A stretch of DNA of 55,277 nucleotides from Acidimicrobiales bacterium (GTDB lineage: Bacteria; Actinomycetota; Acidimicrobiia; Acidimicrobiales; SZUA-35). Where the stretch lies: contig JAHEJM010000001.1 in NCBI GenBank assembly GCA_024638815.1, positions 1-55,277 of the forward strand, read 5' to 3'. Numbering within the stretch: the stretch's first letter is position 1; each line of letters starts with the position of its first letter. A model generated the notes under the pieces. The model was not told the origin of the DNA, searched no databases, and was given only the letters and a program-made list of their open reading frames with translations. Of this stretch, positions 16,886 to 26,483 are shown piece after piece. The translations under genes and the position numbers were made by a program.

Positions 16886-19180
16886 ATGCGGGTCATGTGC
16901 CTTGGGGGAGGGCCGGCCGGACTGTACTTCGCAATCTCCATGAAGCTCCGTGACCCGTCCCACGAGATCACGGTGCTGGAGCGTAATCCGGCCGACGCCA
17001 CCTTCGGCTGGGGAGTAGTACTGTCGGACGAGACACTCGATGCCCTGACCACCAATGACCCGGTCAGCGCCACCGCCATCCGAGACCATTTCGCCTACTG
17101 GGACGACATCGCTCTTCATCACCGGGGCCGACGGCTCGTGTCGACCGGCCACGGATTCTGCGGGATCGGCCGCCACCGCTTGCTGCTGATCCTCCAGGAC
17201 CGAGCCCGGGAGCTGGGTGTCGACCTCCGTTTCGAGACCGAGTTCGACAGCGCCGCCGAGTTCATCGACGACCACGACCTGGTCGTGGCGGCGGACGGCA
17301 TCAACTCCAGGACCCGAACGGCCTACGCCGAGCACTTCGAACCGGATGTCGACCTTCGCCGGTGCCAGTTCGTGTGGCTCGGCACCCACCAGAAATTCGA
17401 CGACGCCTTCACCTTCATCTTCGAACAGACCGACCACGGCTGGGTGTGGGCCCACGCCTACCAGTTCGACGCCGACACCGCCACCTTCATCGTCGAGTGC
17501 TCCCAGGAAACCTTCGACCGCTTCGGGTTCGCGGCGATGAGCCAGCAGGAGAGCATCGCCGTCTGTGAGCGCATCTTCGCCGACCATCTCGGCGACCACC
17601 ACCTGATGACCAATGCCCGTCACCTCCGGGGATCGGCCTGGCTGCAGTTCCCGAGGGTTCTGTGCCGGAACTGGAGCCACGGCAACATCGTCCTGCTCGG
17701 TGATGCGGCCGCCACCGCCCATTTCTCCATCGGCTCCGGGACCAAACTGGCCATGGAATCGGCCGTTGCCCTGGCCGATCTGGTCAATGGTGAGCCCGAT
17801 CTGGACAACGCCCTGGCCTGCTACCAGGACCAACGACGCCTCGAGGTGCTCAGACTGCAGTCGGCGGCCCGGAATTCGATGGAATGGTTCGAGCATGTCG
17901 AGCGGTACCTCGACCTCGATCCCGTCCAGCTCAACTACTCCCTGCTGACCCGGAGTCAGCGCATCAGCCACGAGAACCTTCGGCAACGGGACCCGAACTG
18001 GCTGGAGTCGGCCGAGCGGTGGTTCCAGGTCGGTGCCGGCATGCACACCGATGCGCCGGTCCGGGCCCCGATGTTCGCCCCGTTCCGATTGCGATCCATG
18101 GAGCTGTCCAACCGCATCGTGGTCTCACCCATGGCCCAGTACAAGGCGGTCGACGGCTGCCCCACCGACTGGCATCTGGTGCATTACGGCGAGCGGGCCA
18201 AGGGGGGTGCCGGCCTGGTCTACACCGAAATGACCTGCGTGTCGCCCGAGGGGAGGATCACGCCGGGCTGTCCCGGGCTCTACGCCCCCGAGCACGAGGC
18301 GGCTTGGCGTTGCCTCACCGAGTTCGTTCACGGCGAGACCGATGCCAGGATCTGTTGTCAGATCGGCCACTCCGGCCGCAAGGGCTCGACCAATATCGGC
18401 TGGGAGGGAATGGACACACCGTTGGCCTCCGGCAACTGGGACGTCGTCTCGGCCTCGACCCTGCCCTGGTCATTGGACAATCCCGTGCCCCGACAGGCCG
18501 ACCGGGGCGATATGGACTCCATCACCGCCCAGTTCGTGGCTGCGGCTGAAATGGCGGAGCGGGCCGGTTTCGACATGATCGAACTCCACGCCGCCCACGG
18601 TTATCTGCTGTCGTCGTTCATCTCGCCCATCTCCAACAACCGAACCGACACCTACGGCGGCAGCCTCGACAACCGCCTGCGGTTCCCGCTGGAGGTGTTC
18701 ACCGCCATGCGGGCGGTTTGGCCCGCCCACAAGCCCATGTCGGTTCGCATCTCGGCCCACGACTGGGTGGGCGATGCCGGTATCACCGCCGACGACGCGG
18801 TGGAGGTGGCCCGCCGGTTCGCGGCGGCCGGCGCCGACATCATCGACGTCTCGGCCGGCCAGACCTCCGTTGAGGCCCAGCCCGTCTACGGTCGCATGTT
18901 CCAGACTCCGTTCTCCGATCGCATTCGCAACGAGGCCGGCATCCCCACCATGGCCGTCGGCAACATCTACGAGGCCGACCATGCCAACTCGATCCTGATG
19001 GCGGGTCGGGCCGACCTGGTCTGCATCGGCCGTCCCCATCTGGCCGATCCGTATTGGACGCTGCGTCAGGCCACAGCCATCGGTGACCGCCTGGCCCACT
19101 GGCCCGACCCCTACCTGGCCGGTCGGGATCAGGCATGGCGCCTGGCCGACCGTGAGGCCGAGTCGGTGGAGCGGGTATGA
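16886..19180 (+). CDS. 2-Aminobenzoyl-CoA (anthraniloyl-CoA) monooxygenase/reductase
   Basis: A 764-residue two-domain flavoenzyme. Residues 1-370 form a FAD-dependent aromatic hydroxylase ([12 protein letters not shown]; second FAD motif [16 protein letters not shown]). Residues about 385-755 form an FMN-containing old-yellow-enzyme domain ([50 protein letters not shown]). This fusion is diagnostic for 2-aminobenzoyl-CoA monooxygenase/reductase and the related salicylyl-CoA 5-hydroxylase. The first domain hydroxylates the aromatic CoA thioester with O2 and NAD(P)H; the second reduces the ring. The neighbouring 2-aminobenzoate-CoA ligase-type gene favours anthranilate. Start ATG 16886 has GGAGGAGG upstream. 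Its stop overlaps the next start (ATGA). Confidence 0.88.
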   Translation: MRVMCLGGGPAGLYFAISMKLRDPSHEITVLERNPADATFGWGVVLSDETLDALTTNDPVSATAIRDHFAYWDDIALHHRGRRLVSTGHGFCGIGRHRLLLILQDRARELGVDLRFETEFDSAAEFIDDHDLVVAADGINSRTRTAYAEHFEPDVDLRRCQFVWLGTHQKFDDAFTFIFEQTDHGWVWAHAYQFDADTATFIVECSQETFDRFGFAAMSQQESIAVCERIFADHLGDHHLMTNARHLRGSAWLQFPRVLCRNWSHGNIVLLGDAAATAHFSIGSGTKLAMESAVALADLVNGEPDLDNALACYQDQRRLEVLRLQSAARNSMEWFEHVERYLDLDPVQLNYSLLTRSQRISHENLRQRDPNWLESAERWFQVGAGMHTDAPVRAPMFAPFRLRSMELSNRIVVSPMAQYKAVDGCPTDWHLVHYGERAKGGAGLVYTEMTCVSPEGRITPGCPGLYAPEHEAAWRCLTEFVHGETDARICCQIGHSGRKGSTNIGWEGMDTPLASGNWDVVSASTLPWSLDNPVPRQADRGDMDSITAQFVAAAEMAERAGFDMIELHAAHGYLLSSFISPISNNRTDTYGGSLDNRLRFPLEVFTAMRAVWPAHKPMSVRISAHDWVGDAGITADDAVEVARRFAAAGADIIDVSAGQTSVEAQPVYGRMFQTPFSDRIRNEAGIPTMAVGNIYEADHANSILMAGRADLVCIGRPHLADPYWTLRQATAIGDRLAHWPDPYLAGRDQAWRLADREAESVERV

Positions 19181-19653
19181 CCGAGTTCAGGGCGACGATC
19201 AAGGCCGGAGCCAAGGGTAAAGCCGTGACCATGGGCGGGGCCGACGACGACGAGCTGACCGGTCGTCATGTGGTCATCAGCGGCGGTGGGTCCGGCATCG
19301 GGGCCGCCGTCACCCGGACCGTGGTCGACGCCGGAGCCACCGTCACCGTGTTGGGTCCGAACCGGGCGAAACTGGAGTCCCAGGGTCTCGATCACGTCGT
19401 CTGTGATGTCACCGATCCCACCGCCGTCCACGACGCCCTCGAATCGGCTCGCCGCCGCAACGGCCCCATCCATGTGGCCGTGGCCCACACCGGCATGGAC
19501 CGGGATCGGGTCGCCGATCGGTTGCGAACCGTCAATCCCCAGGGACGGTTCATCGACGCCGATGAGGTCGCCGCTGCCGTTCGACGGCTTTGTTCGGACT
19601 CGGCTCGATCGGTCAACGGCCACGCCCTTGCCCTTGCGGGGGGAGAACTGTGA
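19177..19653 (+). pseudogene. SDR dehydrogenase with an in-frame internal deletion removing the active site
   Basis: A 158-residue SDR-like protein, about 100 residues shorter than the family. It keeps the cofactor motif (SGGGSGIGAAVTR) and a normal C-terminus (NPQGRFIDADEVAAAV, SVNGHALALAGGEL), but jumps from VAVAHTGMDRDRV straight to the C-terminal helix. The NNAG strand, catalytic Ser and YxxxK are absent. In other anthranilate clusters the equivalent gene is a full-length 3-hydroxyacyl-CoA dehydrogenase. The frame is preserved and both ends overlap neighbours (ATGA at 19177, GTGA at 19650), so translation through the operon is maintained. As a dehydrogenase it should be inactive; I call it a pseudogene, though a structural role is possible. 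Confidence 0.6.
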
Positions 19654-20120
19654 TCGATCTCGACACCACGATGGCCGACGCCGCCTTGTCCAAGACCCGA
19701 CTGCGACTCTGGCTTCGTCTGCTCAAGGCCAGCCGCCTCATCGAGGAGGAGGTTCGACGCCGGCTGCGGGACGACCATGCCACCACGCTGCCCCGGTTCG
19801 ACGTGATGTCGGCCCTGCACCGGCATCCCGACGGCCTTCGTATGAGCGAGATCTCGACGCTGCTCCGTGTGTCGAACGGGAACATCACCGGGATCGTCGA
19901 TCGATTGACCACCGAAGGCCTGGCGGAGCGAACGGTGGACGTCGACGACCGGCGGGCCTACCTGGTTCGCCTCACGCCCCGGGGCCGGCGGCTGTTCGCC
20001 CGATGGGCCACCGACCACGAGGCCTGGATCGACGAACTGCTGAGTCGACTCGACGGCGACGACATCGAGGCGATGTCCCTCCTGCTCGAACGGGTGGGCA
20101 CCGGCCCGCCCCGGACCTGA
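19650..20120 (+). CDS. MarR-family transcriptional regulator of the anthranilate operon
   Basis: A 156-residue winged-helix regulator. The DNA-binding domain includes LPRFDVMSALHRHPDGLRMSEI, recognition helix LLRVSNGNITGIVDRL, and the wing motif VDVDDRRAYLVRLTPRG, all typical of MarR. Such proteins repress aromatic-degradation operons and release DNA on binding an aromatic acid or its CoA thioester; here 2-aminobenzoyl-CoA is the likely ligand (inference). Start GTG 19650 overlaps the preceding stop as GTGA and has GGGGGAG upstream; the frame is open to 19590 but that part lies inside the previous gene. The palindrome at 16794-16807 is the probable target. Confidence 0.85.
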   Translation: MIDLDTTMADAALSKTRLRLWLRLLKASRLIEEEVRRRLRDDHATTLPRFDVMSALHRHPDGLRMSEISTLLRVSNGNITGIVDRLTTEGLAERTVDVDDRRAYLVRLTPRGRRLFARWATDHEAWIDELLSRLDGDDIEAMSLLLERVGTGPPRT

Positions 20121-20144
20121 ACCGACCAACGAAAGGACTTGGAC

Positions 20145-20960
20145 GTGGCTTCGACGACGACACGCACCGCGGTCGATCACTTCAACCTGGAGATCGTGGA
20201 TTCGGTGGCCCGCATCTCACTGGCCCGACCCGAGCGCAAGAATCCGCTCACGTTCGACAGCTACGGCGAGCTCAGGGACTGGTTCCGGGATCTTCACTAC
20301 GCCGACGACGTCGGTGCCGTGGTGCTGTTGCCCAACAAGGGCAACTTCAGCTCCGGGGGAGACGTACACGACATCATCGGCCCCCTGACCCGAATGTCGA
20401 CAAAGGAACTGCTGGCCTTCACCCGCATGACGGGTGACGTGGTCAAGGCCATGGTGAACTGCGGCAAGCCGGTCATCGCCGCCGTCGACGGCGTGTGTGC
20501 CGGGGCCGGCGCCATTCTGGCCATGGCCGCCGACCTCCGGGTCGGCACCCCCCAAGCCCGGGTCGCCTTCCTGTTCAACCGGGTTGGTCTGGCCGGCTGC
20601 GACATGGGGGCCTGCGCCCTGCTGCCCCGGATCATCGGTCAGGGCCGGGCGGCCGAGCTGCTCTACCTCGGCCGGTCCATGACGGCCGACGAAGGGCTCG
20701 TCTGGGGATTCTTCAACCGGGTGGTGGAGCCCGCCGACCTGGATGCCACGGCCATGGAGCTGGCATCGAAGGTGGTGGCCGGCCCCAACTTCGCCAACAT
20801 GATGACCAAGACCATGCTGGCCCAGGAATGGTCGATGTCGATCGAGCAGGCCATCGAAGCCGAAGCCCAGGCCCAGGCCATCTGTATGCAGACCAAGGAC
20901 TTCACCCGGGCCTACGAGGCCTTCGTGGCCAAGGAGCGACCGGTGTTCGAGGGCGACTGA
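20145..20960 (+). CDS. Enoyl-CoA hydratase/isomerase family protein
   Basis: A 271-residue crotonase. Features: [17 protein letters not shown], the oxyanion-hole loop [36 protein letters not shown], and [25 protein letters not shown]. It should hydrate an enoyl-CoA intermediate formed after ring reduction and cleavage in 2-aminobenzoyl-CoA degradation; precise step inferred from context only. Start: GTG 20145, with GAAAGGA seven bases upstream; the in-frame TTG at 20139 is too close to that site. It lies 24 bp downstream of the MarR gene in the operon. Confidence 0.85.
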   Translation: MASTTTRTAVDHFNLEIVDSVARISLARPERKNPLTFDSYGELRDWFRDLHYADDVGAVVLLPNKGNFSSGGDVHDIIGPLTRMSTKELLAFTRMTGDVVKAMVNCGKPVIAAVDGVCAGAGAILAMAADLRVGTPQARVAFLFNRVGLAGCDMGACALLPRIIGQGRAAELLYLGRSMTADEGLVWGFFNRVVEPADLDATAMELASKVVAGPNFANMMTKTMLAQEWSMSIEQAIEAEAQAQAICMQTKDFTRAYEAFVAKERPVFEGD

Positions 20961-21038
20961 CCGGACCACCGCACACCAACATGGCATCGGCCGACACCCG
21001 GCCGGCGCCACATCAAGACGGACAAAGGGGGACCCACC

Positions 21039-22676
21039 ATGTTACGGCCATCGGCCCACACCGACACCTTCACCCGGGACAACCTGCCCGACCCGGCCAC
21101 TTGGCCTGACCTGCTACTGGACGACTTCTCCTACCCCGACCGGCTCAACGCCGCAGTCGAGTTGACCGACGCCATGGTGGCCGCCGGTCACGGCGATCGC
21201 ACCGCTCTCATCGGCAACGGTCGGCGCCGCACCTACAAGGAGCTGGCGGATTGGACCAATCGCCTGGCTTGGGCCCTGACCCATGATCTTGGGATCGAGC
21301 CCGGCAACCGGGTGTTGATCCGCTCGGCCAACAACCCGGCCATGGTCGCCTGCTGGTTGGCGGCGACCAAGGCCGGGGCGGTGGTGGTCAACACCATGCC
21401 CATGCTCCGCGCCGGTGAACTGACCGCCTATGTGGACTCCGCCGAGATCAGCCACGCCCTGTGCGACACCCGTCTCATGGACGAGCTGACCGCCTGCGCC
21501 AAGAACAGCCGGTACCTCGAGACGGTTGTCGGCTTCGACGGCACCTCCAACCATGACGCCGAACTGGATCGGCTGGCCTTGGAGAAGCCGGTGATGTTCG
21601 AGGCGGTGGACACGGCCCAGGACGACGTGGCCCTGCTCGGCTTCACCTCGGGATCGACCGGTGACCCCAAGGCCACCATGCATTTCCACCGTGATCTGCT
21701 CATCATTGCCGATGGCTACGCCAGGAGCATCCTCGAGGTGACCCCGGAGGACGTGTTCGTGGGGTCACCCCCGCTGGCTTTCACCTTCGGACTGGGCGGG
21801 CTGGCGGTGTTCCCGCTGCGGTTCGGGGCCGCCGCCACCCTGTTGGAGACGGCGTCGCCCACCGACATGGTCGAGATCATCGAGCGGTATCGGGCCACCG
21901 TGTGCTTCACCGCCCCGACCGCCTACCGGGTCATGCTGGCGGCGATGGAGGACGGGGCCGATCTGTTCTCCCTGCGGGCTGCGGTGGCGGCCGGTGAGAC
22001 CCTGCCCGCCCCCATCTACGACCAGTGGATGGAGCGGACCGGCAAGCCGCTGCTCGACGGCATCGGGGCCACCGAGCTGTTGCACATCTTCATTTCCAAC
22101 CGGTTCGACGACCACCGCCCGGCCTGTACCGGCCTGCCGGTCCCGGGGTATGAGGCCAAGGTCATCGCACCGGACGGTTCGGAGGTCGGTCATGATGAGA
22201 TCGGCAGGCTGGCAGTACGCGGTCCCACCGGTTGTCGCTATCTCCGAGGCGAGCGGCAGGGTGAGTACGTCCAGGACGGCTGGAACATCACGGGTGACGC
22301 ATTCTCCCGGGATGTCGACGGCTACTTCCACTTCGCCGCTCGTAACGACGACATGATCCTGTCGTCGGGCTACAACATCGCAGGACCCGAGGTCGAGGCC
22401 GCCCTCCTGGCCCATCCGGCGGTGGCCGAATGCGCCGTCATCGGAGTGCCCGATGAGGCCCGAGGCAACATCGTGGAGGCCCACGTGGTGCCGGCCGGCG
22501 GCCGCCAGCCCGACGATGCGCTGGCGGCCGAACTCCAGGATCACGTCAAGGCCGTCATCGCTCCCTACAAGTATCCCCGATCCGTGGTGTTCGCCGAGAG
22601 CCTACCCAAGACGGCGACGGGCAAGATTCAGCGCTTTCGCCTCCGGGCCGGTGGGACGGCGGCGACCGATGGCTGA
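21039..22676 (+). CDS. 2-Aminobenzoate-CoA ligase (AMP-forming)
   Basis: A 545-residue ANL-superfamily ligase that activates an aromatic acid with ATP and CoA. Motifs: P-loop GFTSGSTGDPKATMHF, GIGATELLHIF (A5), and the C-terminal lysine in LPKTATGKIQRF. The N-terminal RPSAHTDTFTRDNLP is characteristic of the benzoate/2-aminobenzoate-CoA ligase branch. The adjoining monooxygenase/reductase points to anthranilate as substrate, making this the entry step of the pathway. Start ATG 21039 is preceded by AGGGGG. It overlaps the following RidA gene by eight bases. Expected in the cytoplasm. Confidence 0.85.
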   Translation: MLRPSAHTDTFTRDNLPDPATWPDLLLDDFSYPDRLNAAVELTDAMVAAGHGDRTALIGNGRRRTYKELADWTNRLAWALTHDLGIEPGNRVLIRSANNPAMVACWLAATKAGAVVVNTMPMLRAGELTAYVDSAEISHALCDTRLMDELTACAKNSRYLETVVGFDGTSNHDAELDRLALEKPVMFEAVDTAQDDVALLGFTSGSTGDPKATMHFHRDLLIIADGYARSILEVTPEDVFVGSPPLAFTFGLGGLAVFPLRFGAAATLLETASPTDMVEIIERYRATVCFTAPTAYRVMLAAMEDGADLFSLRAAVAAGETLPAPIYDQWMERTGKPLLDGIGATELLHIFISNRFDDHRPACTGLPVPGYEAKVIAPDGSEVGHDEIGRLAVRGPTGCRYLRGERQGEYVQDGWNITGDAFSRDVDGYFHFAARNDDMILSSGYNIAGPEVEAALLAHPAVAECAVIGVPDEARGNIVEAHVVPAGGRQPDDALAAELQDHVKAVIAPYKYPRSVVFAESLPKTATGKIQRFRLRAGGTAATDG

Positions 22677-23133
22677 CGGTTACCGCGTTCGGTCTCCCGG
22701 CCCCATCGTGATCCAGCCCGACGGGTGGGCCCCACCCGTGGGCTACGCCAATGGCATGCTGAGCCGCTCGGGAATCCTCTATGTCGGCGGTCAGATCGGT
22801 TGGAACGCCGACCAGGTCTTCGAGAGTCAGGATTTCGTCGACCAGTGCCAGCAGGCACTGTCCAACGTTGTGGCCGTGGTCGAGCAGGCCGGGGGACAGG
22901 TGAGCGATATCGTCCGCCTGACCTGGTACGTCACGGCAAAGGAACAGTACCTGGACCGGCGGCGCGACCTCGGCGAGGCCTACCGCCGGGTCATGGGCCA
23001 TCACTACCCGGCCATGACCATGGTGGAGGTGACGGCCTTGGTCGAGGACGAGGCCCTGGTCGAGATCGAGGCCACGGCCGAAGTCGACACCGGCGGGCTC
23101 GACGGGGCTGAATCCGACGCAACCCGGGCCTGA
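22669..23133 (+). CDS. RidA/YjgF-family enamine/imine deaminase
   Basis: A 154-residue RidA-family protein, slightly longer than the usual 125-135 residues because of an acidic C-terminal tail. Motifs: YANGMLSRSGILYVGGQIGWN, then VVAVVEQAGGQVSDIVRLTWYV and YPAMTMVEVTALVEDEALVEIEA. Family members hydrolyse reactive enamines/imines to ketone plus ammonia. In this operon that is the step needed to remove the amino group after ring reduction of 2-aminobenzoyl-CoA (inference). The start ATG overlaps the ligase gene, indicating coupling. It is the last gene of the cluster. Confidence 0.82.
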   Translation: MADGYRVRSPGPIVIQPDGWAPPVGYANGMLSRSGILYVGGQIGWNADQVFESQDFVDQCQQALSNVVAVVEQAGGQVSDIVRLTWYVTAKEQYLDRRRDLGEAYRRVMGHHYPAMTMVEVTALVEDEALVEIEATAEVDTGGLDGAESDATRA

Positions 23134-23193
23134 CCCGGCCGGAAGCGGGGCGGCTGCCCGTCAAACGATCCATTGCGGCCTACGATCAACGAC

Positions 23194-24720
23194 ATGGATT
23201 ACCACTCGGCCGATCTGGTGGCCCGCATCGAGGAGGCACATGTCTACGCCGCCGCACTGCGCACGTCACTCACCGCGGCCGAGAATCTGTCACAGCGGCT
23301 AGGGGCGCGGATCCTTCTCAAGCGGGAGGACCAGCAGCCGTCGTTCTCGTTCAAGGTACGAGGCGCGGCCAACAAGATCCTGACCCTGCCCGACGACGAC
23401 ATCGCCCGGGGTGTGATCTGCAGCTCGGCCGGCAATCACGCTCAAGGGGTTGCCCTGGCCGCCTCGAAGCGGGGCATCCCGGCCTACATCGTCATGCCCG
23501 AGGCCACGCCCACCATCAAGGTCCGGGCCGTCGAGGCGCTCGGTGGCCGGGTGGTGCTGCACGGAGACCACTACGACGATGCCCAGCGGCTGGCCATGCA
23601 CCGGGCCGAGGCCGAGGGCCTGTGCTTCGTCCACCCTTTCGACGACATCGATGTCATCGCCGGTCAGGGGACCATCGGCCGGGAGATCCTGGATCAGGCA
23701 CCGGACGACCTCCACGCCGTGTTCGTGCCGGTGGGCGGGGGTGGCTTGGCCGCCGGCGTGGCCACCTACATCAAGGCCAAGCGACCCGATGTGCTGGTGT
23801 TCGGCGTGGAGCCGGCCGACGCCGCCAGCATGAAGGCGGCGCTGGCTGCCGGCGAACCGGTGGCACTCGACGATGTCGGCACCTTCGCCGACGGCGTGGC
23901 GGTGAAAAAGGTCGGTGACATCACCTTCGGGCTGTGCCGGCGCCATCTCGACGGGATCTTCACCGTCACCACCGATGAGCTGTGTGCCGGCATTCGCGAC
24001 ATCTTCGAGGACACCCGTACCGTGGTCGAACCGGCCGGGGCCCTGGCCGTGGCCGGTATCCGGTCCTATGTCGAGGCCAACGGCATCACCGACGAGACGA
24101 TCGTGGCCATCAACTGCGGGGCCAACATGAACTTCAACCGCCTGGGTCATGTGACCGAGCGGACCGCCATCGGTGATCGGCGGGAGGCGCTGCTGGCGGT
24201 GGAGATCCCGGAACGCCGGGGCAGCTTCCTCGAGTTCTGCCAGACGGTGGGGGAGCGCCATGTCACCGAGTTCAACTATCGGCGCAACGACCCCACGGCG
24301 GCCCGTATCTTCGTAGGACTGGAACTGCATCAGGGTGCCGCCGACCGGCACAGTCTGATCGACCATCTGAAGGCGGCCGGCTACGGTGTCAGCGACCTGA
24401 CCGACAACGAGATGGCGAAGCTCCATATTCGTCATCTGGCCGGCGGTCCCGCCTCCGACATCGGTCACGAGCGGCTCTACCGCTTCGAGTTCCCGGAGCG
24501 GCGGGGGGCGCTGCTCCGCTTCCTGGAATCGGTCGGGGTCGACTGGAACATCACCTTGTTCCACTACCGGAATCACGGCTCCGACTACGGTCGGGTGCTG
24601 GTGGCCATCGAGGTGCCGCCGGACACGGCCGAGGTTTTCGACCGCCACCTAACCGATCTCGGCTACCGCCACTGGGACGAGACCGACAACGAGGCCTACA
24701 CCCTGTTCCTCAAGGGCTGA
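23194..24720 (+). CDS. ilvA: Threonine ammonia-lyase, biosynthetic
   Basis: A 508-residue PLP enzyme of the same length as the allosteric E. coli IlvA (514). It converts threonine to 2-oxobutyrate, the first step of isoleucine synthesis. PLP lysine Lys54 lies in FSFKVRGAANK; the phosphate-binding glycine loop is VGGGGLAAG; SSAGNHAQG is the substrate loop. The C-terminal 170 residues contain two ACT-like regulatory subdomains (RRGSFLEFCQTVGE and RRGALLRFLESVG), where isoleucine and valine act in the family. Start ATG 23194 is preferred over TTG 23173; a TACGAT box seven bases before it suggests a leaderless mRNA. Confidence 0.92.
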   Translation: MDYHSADLVARIEEAHVYAAALRTSLTAAENLSQRLGARILLKREDQQPSFSFKVRGAANKILTLPDDDIARGVICSSAGNHAQGVALAASKRGIPAYIVMPEATPTIKVRAVEALGGRVVLHGDHYDDAQRLAMHRAEAEGLCFVHPFDDIDVIAGQGTIGREILDQAPDDLHAVFVPVGGGGLAAGVATYIKAKRPDVLVFGVEPADAASMKAALAAGEPVALDDVGTFADGVAVKKVGDITFGLCRRHLDGIFTVTTDELCAGIRDIFEDTRTVVEPAGALAVAGIRSYVEANGITDETIVAINCGANMNFNRLGHVTERTAIGDRREALLAVEIPERRGSFLEFCQTVGERHVTEFNYRRNDPTAARIFVGLELHQGAADRHSLIDHLKAAGYGVSDLTDNEMAKLHIRHLAGGPASDIGHERLYRFEFPERRGALLRFLESVGVDWNITLFHYRNHGSDYGRVLVAIEVPPDTAEVFDRHLTDLGYRHWDETDNEAYTLFLKG

Positions 24721-24819
24721 CCCCAATCTTCCGTAGCTCGCCTCGAGAAACCATGCCTTTTGCGACATATTCCCTGCTTGGACCGGGCGGCCCTCGTGGC
24801 CCGACCCCACGAAGGCTGA

Positions 24820-26202
24820 TTACAGGTCGGCCAGGGCGGTGATGATCTCCTCCACCGCCGCCTTGCCGTCACCGAACAGCATCATGGTGTTGTCCAGGGC
24901 GAACAGCGGATTGGGAACACCGGCGAAACCGGGGCTGAGGGAGCGCTTGATCACCACCACGGTTCGGGCCCGGTCGGCGTCCAGGATGGGCATGCCGGCG
25001 ATGGGGCTGTCGGGGTCATCGCGGGCGTCGGGATTGACCACGTCGTTGGCTCCGATGACGATGGCCACGTCGACCTGGCCGAACGACGGGTTGATGTGCT
25101 CCATCTCCTTGAGCTGCTCGTAGGGGATTTCGGCCTCCGCCAACAAGACGTTCATGTGGCCGGGCATACGTCCCGCCACGGGGTGGATGGCGAAGACCAC
25201 TTCCTTGCCCTGACCCTCGAGGGCCCGGGTCAGGTCTCTGACCGCGTGCTGGGCCTGAGCGACCGCCATGCCGTAGCCGGGGATGATGGCCACCTTCGCC
25301 GCCGTGTCCAGCATCATGGCCACGTCGTCGGCGCTGGCGCTGGTGACCTTGCCATCGTAGATCCTGTCGCCATCGGCCCCTGCGGCCACGGCGTCGATCG
25401 CCCCGAACAGCACGTTGCCGAGGGACCGGTTCATGGCCCGGCACATGATCAGGGTGAGGACAAGCCCGCTGGCGCCGACCAGGGCACCGGCGATGATGAG
25501 CAGCGAGTTGCCCAGTACGAACCCGGTGGTACTGGCGGCCACTCCGGAGAAGGAGTTGAGCAGGGCGATCACCACCGGCATGTCCGCCCCACCGATGGGG
25601 AGCACCAGGGTGATACCGGCGGCCAGGGCGGCAAGAGCCAACAGCCACATCCAGATCGAACCCGACATGACCACCAGCAGTACGCCGAGAGCGGCCGACA
25701 TGGCCACCAGGCCGATGTTGGCCGCCCGCAACGCCGCCGGCTGGGTGATGTCGCCGGTCAGCAGTTCCTGGAGCTTGGCGAAGGCCACGAGGCTACCGGT
25801 GAAGGTGATGGCACCGATCCCGATGGTCAGGGCCCCGGTCGCCAGGTCGGTGGCCTCCAGTTCCACCCCCTCGGCCAGGTCGGGGTAGAGGGTGGCCGCA
25901 CCGACAAGGAGCGAGGCGATCCCCCCGAATCCGTTGAACAGGGCGACGAGTTGGGGCATACCGGTCATGGCCACCCGGGTGGCCAGCAACACGCCGATGG
26001 TCCCACCAAGGATGACGCCGGCGATGATGATGCCGATTCCGGCCGCCTCGGTCCCGATCAGGGTGACGATGACGGCGACCAGCATGCCGGTCGATCCCAG
26101 CATGTTGCCTTGCACCGCGGTTCGGGGCCGGGACAGGCGTTTGAGTCCGAGGATGAACAGGGCGGCCGAAACCAGGTAGCCGAGTTGTACGAAGGTGTCC
26201 AC
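24820..26202 (-). CDS. pntB: NAD(P) transhydrogenase, beta subunit
   Basis: A 460-residue membrane protein with about nine N-terminal helices (domain II) and a C-terminal NADP-binding domain III (IPGYGMAVAQAQHAVRDL, HPVAGRMPGHMNVLLAEA, IGANDVVNPDA, NPLFALDNTMMLFGDGK). With the two alpha subunits it couples proton entry to hydride transfer from NADH to NADP+, supplying NADPH. Start GTG 26202-26200, two bases after the alpha-2 stop; the frame reads far upstream to 26712 but only through the preceding genes. Last gene of a three-gene operon. Confidence 0.92.
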   Translation of the reverse strand: MDTFVQLGYLVSAALFILGLKRLSRPRTAVQGNMLGSTGMLVAVIVTLIGTEAAGIGIIIAGVILGGTIGVLLATRVAMTGMPQLVALFNGFGGIASLLVGAATLYPDLAEGVELEATDLATGALTIGIGAITFTGSLVAFAKLQELLTGDITQPAALRAANIGLVAMSAALGVLLVVMSGSIWMWLLALAALAAGITLVLPIGGADMPVVIALLNSFSGVAASTTGFVLGNSLLIIAGALVGASGLVLTLIMCRAMNRSLGNVLFGAIDAVAAGADGDRIYDGKVTSASADDVAMMLDTAAKVAIIPGYGMAVAQAQHAVRDLTRALEGQGKEVVFAIHPVAGRMPGHMNVLLAEAEIPYEQLKEMEHINPSFGQVDVAIVIGANDVVNPDARDDPDSPIAGMPILDADRARTVVVIKRSLSPGFAGVPNPLFALDNTMMLFGDGKAAVEEIITALADL

Positions 26203-26204
26203 AA

Positions 26205-26483
26205 TCAGCGCTTCCGGTTGAACATGCCGAGCATGCGGTGGGTGACCAGGAATCCACCGACCACATTGATGGTGGCGAGGGCGACTGCACCCAGGACCAG
26301 GATGTTGGTCAGCCAGGAGTAGTCGGTGCCGGCGGTGGCGATGGCGCCGATCAAGGTGATGCCGCTGATGGCGTTTGAGCCCGACATGAGCGGCGTATGC
26401 AGAGTGGGGGGAACCTTGGTGATGAGCTCCACGCCGAGAAACACGGCGAGTACGAACAAGGTGAGTGCGATCAGGAACGTCAT
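26205..26483 (-). CDS. NAD(P) transhydrogenase, alpha subunit 2 (membrane part)
   Basis: A 92-residue protein with three to four membrane helices (MTFLIALTLFVLAVFLGVEL; VPPTLHTPLMSGSNAISGI; LTNILVLGAVALATINVVGGF), matching the separate alpha-2 subunit found when PntA is split. It supplies the missing helices of the proton channel formed with PntB. The start overlaps the stop of the alpha-1 gene as ATGA (26483-26480) and its stop lies two bases before pntB, so the three are translationally coupled. Confidence 0.9.
   Translation of the reverse strand: MTFLIALTLFVLAVFLGVELITKVPPTLHTPLMSGSNAISGITLIGAIATAGTDYSWLTNILVLGAVALATINVVGGFLVTHRMLGMFNRKR

Noticed and set aside
16823-18046. Minus-strand open frame of 407 codons
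   Set aside because: Antisense to the FAD domain of the anthraniloyl-CoA monooxygenase; no start signal and no recognisable motif.
25096-26322. Plus-strand open frame of 408 codons over pntB
   Set aside because: Composition (Gly/His/Gln/Asp-rich) is typical of an antisense shadow; the minus strand carries intact PntB and alpha-2 motifs.
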